From NCBI GenBank assembly GCA_946534775.1, contig CAMNCZ010000013.1, positions 1 through 11,023 on the forward strand: 11,023 nt of DNA, read 5' to 3'. This document shows, piece by piece, positions 9,015 to 11,023 of this stretch. Position 1 is the first letter of the stretch. The number at the start of each line of letters is the position of its first letter. Made by a program: the position numbers and the translations under genes. The stretch is from an uncultured Eubacteriaceae bacterium (GTDB taxonomy: Bacteria; Bacillota; Clostridia; Lachnospirales; CAG-274). Below the pieces are notes generated by a model. That model made no database searches and had not been told where the DNA came from. It saw nothing but the letters and a program-made list of their open reading frames with translations.

Positions 9015-9036
9015 AACAAGTCTCCTTTTTTATAGA

Positions 9037-9060
9037 TTATTCAGCTTTTTATTCAGCTTT
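9037..9060 (-). repeat. In-frame 12-bp tandem duplication at the tig stop codon
   Basis: TTATTCAGCTTT occurs twice head to tail (9037-9048 and 9049-9060). Read leftwards this is AAAGCTGAATAA twice, so the codons for Lys-Ala-Glu-stop of tig are repeated immediately after the real stop, in the same frame. The second copy is untranslated and enlarges the tig-clpP gap. Confidence 0.85.
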
Positions 9061-10344
9061 TTTTTCAACCTCAACGGCATTTTCCGTTACGAAATCAAGC
9101 GCTTTTTGTACTTTAAGGTCATTGACAAGGTTTTTCTTGTCCTCATCGCGAAGTACGTCTTTAAGCTTGTCGTATTCCATGTGGTAGGTATCTGCGATAC
9201 GTTTGATCTCTTCCTGGATCTCGTCGTCGGTAACTTCAAAGTTTTCGGCAGCCGCAACCGCTTCAAGCACAAGGCGGCCCTTTACCTGCTTATCGCTGAT
9301 AGGTCTGTAAGCATCGCGCATTGCCTGAAGATTCTGGCCCATATATTCAAGATACATATCAAGGCTGAGACCCTGCTGCTGAATATTTCTGCTGAACTCG
9401 TCTATCTTCATATCAATGTCGTTTTCGATCATAGCATCGGGAACATCCATTTCCGCTTTGTCGATAAGCTGAGTTATGATGCTTTCCTGCTTTTCGTTTT
9501 TGGCATTTGTAGTCTTTTGTGCTAACAGTTTACCCACAAGTTCGTTTTTATATTCTTCAAGTGTCTCAAATTCTGTTGTGTCCTGTACAAACTCATCGTT
9601 TAACTCGGGATATTCCTTGAATTTGATATCCTTTATCTCAACATCGAATTTAGCGGGCTTGCCTGCAATATCAGCCTTGCCGTAGTTTTCGGGGAAGGTA
9701 ACGTTTACTGTCACATCATCGCCCACGTTTGCGCCTACAAGCTGTTCTTCAAAGTTGTCTATAAATGTGTGTGTACCTATTTCAAGGTCATAATCCTTGC
9801 CTTCGCCGCCCTCGAATGCAACATCGTCGATGTAGCCTTTAAAGTCGATGGTAACGATATCGCCGTTTTGTACGGGTCTGTCCGTAACGGTAACTATGCG
9901 GGCATTCTTCTCCTGGTCTTTTTTAAGTTCTGCCTCAAGTTCCTCGTCGGAAACTTCAAGATCTGCCTTTTCCACCTCAAGGCCCTTGTAGCCTTCTATC
10001 TTAACTTCGGGTTTGATATATACATCGGCTGTGAAAGAAACGCCGTTGTCATCGATAGCGGTAATGTCGATCTCCGGTCTTGAAACCACATCAAGTTCGT
10101 GTTCCTTAACAGCGCTTTCGTAAGCCTCGGGAAGTACAAAATTGATGGCATCATCGTAAAATACAGCCTTGCCGTACTGAGCTTCGATCATTTTGCGGGG
10201 GGCTTTGCCCTTACGGAAACCGGGTACATTGATCTTACTTTTGTTTTTATTGTAAGAATATTTTAAACCCTCTTCAAACCTTGCAGCGTCAACGCTGAAA
10301 GTTATTTTAACTTTATTAACATCGATTTTTTCAAATGTGCTCAT
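9049..10344 (-). CDS. tig: Trigger factor, ribosome-associated chaperone and peptidyl-prolyl isomerase
   Basis: The 431-residue protein binds nascent chains at the ribosome exit. It shows the three-part layout of the family: N-terminal ribosome-binding domain with the docking signature GFRKGKAP (42-49), a central FKBP-type PPIase domain (about 158-243, with NGDIVTIDFKGYID at its start), and a long helical SurA-like chaperone domain that continues to the Glu/Lys-rich end. Length is normal. AAGGAGG lies about 10 nt before the ATG. As first gene of tig-clpP-clpX it links folding of new proteins with their removal. Its promoter lies in the divergent region shared with the metal-transport unit. 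Confidence 0.98.
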   Translation of the reverse strand: MSTFEKIDVNKVKITFSVDAARFEEGLKYSYNKNKSKINVPGFRKGKAPRKMIEAQYGKAVFYDDAINFVLPEAYESAVKEHELDVVSRPEIDITAIDDNGVSFTADVYIKPEVKIEGYKGLEVEKADLEVSDEELEAELKKDQEKNARIVTVTDRPVQNGDIVTIDFKGYIDDVAFEGGEGKDYDLEIGTHTFIDNFEEQLVGANVGDDVTVNVTFPENYGKADIAGKPAKFDVEIKDIKFKEYPELNDEFVQDTTEFETLEEYKNELVGKLLAQKTTNAKNEKQESIITQLIDKAEMDVPDAMIENDIDMKIDEFSRNIQQQGLSLDMYLEYMGQNLQAMRDAYRPISDKQVKGRLVLEAVAAAENFEVTDDEIQEEIKRIADTYHMEYDKLKDVLRDEDKKNLVNDLKVQKALDFVTENAVEVEKKAE

Positions 10345-10377
10345 TTTTTGGTAGTCCTCCTTGGTGTATATTATAAC

Positions 10378-10395
10378 GGGTCATAAAAAAGACCC
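10378..10395 (-). other. Small hairpin in the tig leader
   Basis: GGGTC (10378-10382) and GACCC (10391-10395) can form a 5-bp stem with an 8-nt loop about 17 nt upstream of the tig Shine-Dalgarno. It may only protect the 5' end of the mRNA; no known riboswitch or ROSE/CIRCE-type element is recognisable. Confidence 0.3.
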
Positions 10396-10413
10396 TTGTA
10401 TGCACTATGTTTC

Positions 10414-10442
10414 ATTATAACACATTGTGTATAGAATTACCA
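10414..10442 (-). promoter_or_regulatory. Extended -10 promoter for tig-clpP-clpX
   Basis: On the minus strand TATAAT (10414-10419) is preceded by TGT, giving the extended -10 form TGnTATAAT. The -35 position at 17 nt spacing (10437-10442) reads TGGTAA and is weak, which suits an extended -10 promoter. A/T-rich tracts lie upstream (about 10444-10475) and could act as an UP element. The predicted leader is about 63 nt. Confidence 0.6.
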
Positions 10443-10558
10443 GTATTTTTTTAAAAAAATTTTATTTTTATTTTGAAACACTGTTTGTGTCGGCATAAAC
10501 ACGACAAATTCGATATTTGTTTTGTGCGGGAGGGTCTTAAAAATTTGTTCCGCAATTA
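10443..10558. other. Non-coding spacer between divergent promoters
   Basis: This stretch holds A/T tracts at its left side and a short imperfect palindrome, ACAAAT-TCGAT-ATTTGT (10504-10520). No reading frame, RNA gene, CIRCE element or CtsR repeat is recognisable. The palindrome could be a regulator site but matches no box I know. Confidence 0.35.
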
Positions 10559-10587
10559 TTGACATTTAATTTAATGAGTTATATAAT
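10559..10587 (+). promoter_or_regulatory. Perfect-consensus sigma-A promoter for the DUF6110-like/P-type ATPase operon
   Basis: TTGACA (10559-10564), a 17-nt spacer and TATAAT (10582-10587) match the vegetative consensus exactly. The transcription start is expected near 10594. Such a strong promoter normally needs repression, and a palindrome lies right at the predicted start. Confidence 0.88.
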
Positions 10588-10594
10588 GAAGGTG

Positions 10595-10612
10595 TTAGTT
10601 AATCATAACTAA
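10595..10612 (+). promoter_or_regulatory. Palindromic operator, DtxR-like, over the transcription start
   Basis: TTAGTTA-ATCA-TAACTAA is a perfect 7-bp inverted repeat with a 4-nt centre, starting 8 nt after the -10 hexamer. The half sites resemble those of DtxR/IdeR boxes (TTAGGTTA...TAACCTAA) with one G missing, and the distance between half-site centres is the same. By position it should block transcription when bound. The link to a metal-sensing repressor is inferred from this resemblance and from the P-type ATPase downstream. It does not match PerR, Fur or CopY boxes. Confidence 0.65.
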
Positions 10613-10644
10613 TAACTGTTTATTTTTAAAAGGAGATGTTATTT

Positions 10645-10893
10645 ATGTTAAAAAAAGTTTTAAAAAGTGCTGAATTTCTTTGCTTTATAGGCGGTGCGGC
10701 CGCAGCGGTGATAGGCGGTAAAATACTTAAATGCGGCAAAACGCGCGAACTTTGTGTGCAGGGCCTTGCAAAGGGTATGAAATTAAAACACGATGCGCAG
10801 ACAACGATGCAGAATATCAAAGAAGACGCGCAGGACTTATATTACGATGCAATGAACGAGGCGGAAGTTATCGAAAGTCCCGAACAAGAATAA
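10645..10893 (+). CDS. DUF6110-like small membrane-anchored protein preceding a P-type ATPase
   Basis: The 82-residue protein has a short basic start, one hydrophobic segment (about 8-28) with glycine pairs GG at 16-17 and 24-25, and then a charged helical tail rich in Lys near the membrane and acidic toward the end (EDAQDLYYDAMNEAEV, 60-75). Cys13, Cys30, Cys37 and His49 are possible metal ligands. It resembles the uncharacterised DUF6110 type that is found next to P-type ATPases in Firmicutes, by my recollection, and in layout the mycobacterial PacL (DUF1490) proteins that assist CtpC-type metal pumps. I infer a partner or metal chaperone of the ATPase that starts 12 nt downstream. The start at 10645 is chosen because AGGAG (10631-10635) lies 9 nt before it; an in-frame ATG at 10636 directly abuts the Shine-Dalgarno. 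Confidence 0.8.
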   Translation: MLKKVLKSAEFLCFIGGAAAAVIGGKILKCGKTRELCVQGLAKGMKLKHDAQTTMQNIKEDAQDLYYDAMNEAEVIESPEQE

Positions 10894-10905
10894 CGGGGTG
10901 ATGTT

Positions 10906-11023
10906 ATGCGGCATCAGATAGTATATGACAAGGCCTGTCGCCTGCGGGCAAGGCTTAATGTAACGCTTTCCGATGGACAGGCTGCGGGGCTTGCATCGCT
11001 GCTGTCGGGCATTGAAGGTGTTG
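10906..11023 (+). CDS. N-terminus of a probable metal-transporting P1-type ATPase (partial)
   Basis: Thirty-nine codons are visible before the window ends. The sequence, MRHQIVYDKACRLRARLN then a spacer and LLSGIEGV, resembles the degenerate N-terminal HMA-like domain of Firmicutes P1-type ATPases, which commonly read M-x-x-x-I-x-H-x-x-x-GRIRLR and then ...L..LPGV. No CxxC metal site is present in the visible part. GGGGTGAT lies just upstream of the ATG, 12 nt after the stop of the small membrane protein, so both share one promoter and operator. The pumped metal is unknown; Mn, Fe or Zn efflux are reasonable candidates. The call depends on the short N-terminus plus context. Confidence 0.65.
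   Translation, partial: MRHQIVYDKACRLRARLNVTLSDGQAAGLASLLSGIEGV

Noticed and set aside
10378..10395. tig leader hairpin as a riboswitch or thermosensor
   Set aside because: Five base pairs with no conserved core and no masking of the Shine-Dalgarno.
10595..10612. PerR, Fur or CopY box
   Set aside because: Half sites do not match TTATAAT, GATAAT or TACA-type consensus; DtxR-type is closer.
10636..10644. ATG at 10636 as start of the small membrane protein
   Set aside because: It directly abuts the AGGAG Shine-Dalgarno; the ATG at 10645 has correct 9-nt spacing.

Overview
The window reads as chromosomal core DNA of a low-to-moderate GC Gram-positive anaerobe of the class Clostridia. An Oscillospirales or Ruminococcaceae-like gut bacterium is plausible, but this is an inference from protein style, AT-rich intergenic DNA, strong Shine-Dalgarno sites and consensus sigma-A promoters; no taxonomic marker is present. 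The central landmark is the conserved operon tig-clpP-clpX, encoding trigger factor, ClpP protease and the ClpX unfoldase, read leftwards.

Layout from left to right: (1) positions 1-31 hold the first ten codons of a leftward gene that looks like a flavodoxin-fold NADPH-dependent FMN reductase family member. (2) Positions 32-276 are a compact divergent control region with two back-to-back sigma-A promoters and a 12-bp perfect inverted repeat in the leader of the leftward gene. (3) Positions 277-3941 form a rightward two-gene unit: a large YfhO-family membrane protein and a rhomboid intramembrane serine protease whose start codon overlaps the YfhO stop (ATGA). (4) A bidirectional terminator at 3943-3972 separates this unit from the convergent leftward gene 3979-5436, an S41-like peptidase lipoprotein that appears to lack its catalytic serine and carries an acidic repetitive tail. 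(5) Leftward gene 5545-7053 is a SpoVB/MurJ-like MOP-superfamily flippase. (6) A strong hairpin terminator at 7101-7131 closes the leftward operon clpX (7134-8405), clpP (8427-9014), tig (9049-10344). (7) The right end, 10345-11023, is a second divergent region. It contains a perfect TTGACA-17-TATAAT promoter with an 18-bp palindromic operator across the predicted transcription start. This drives a small DUF6110-like membrane protein and, 12 nt further on, the truncated start of a probable P1-type metal-transporting ATPase.

The genes fall into three functional themes: cytosolic protein quality control (tig-clpP-clpX); cell-envelope biology (YfhO-type glycosyltransferase, rhomboid, S41-like lipoprotein, lipid-linked glycan flippase); and probable metal homeostasis (small membrane protein plus P-type ATPase under a DtxR-like operator). 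No RNA gene, CRISPR array, insertion sequence or phage gene was seen. The most interesting points are the small-protein/P-type ATPase pair with its operator, the predicted pseudo-protease lipoprotein, and the translationally coupled YfhO-rhomboid pair.
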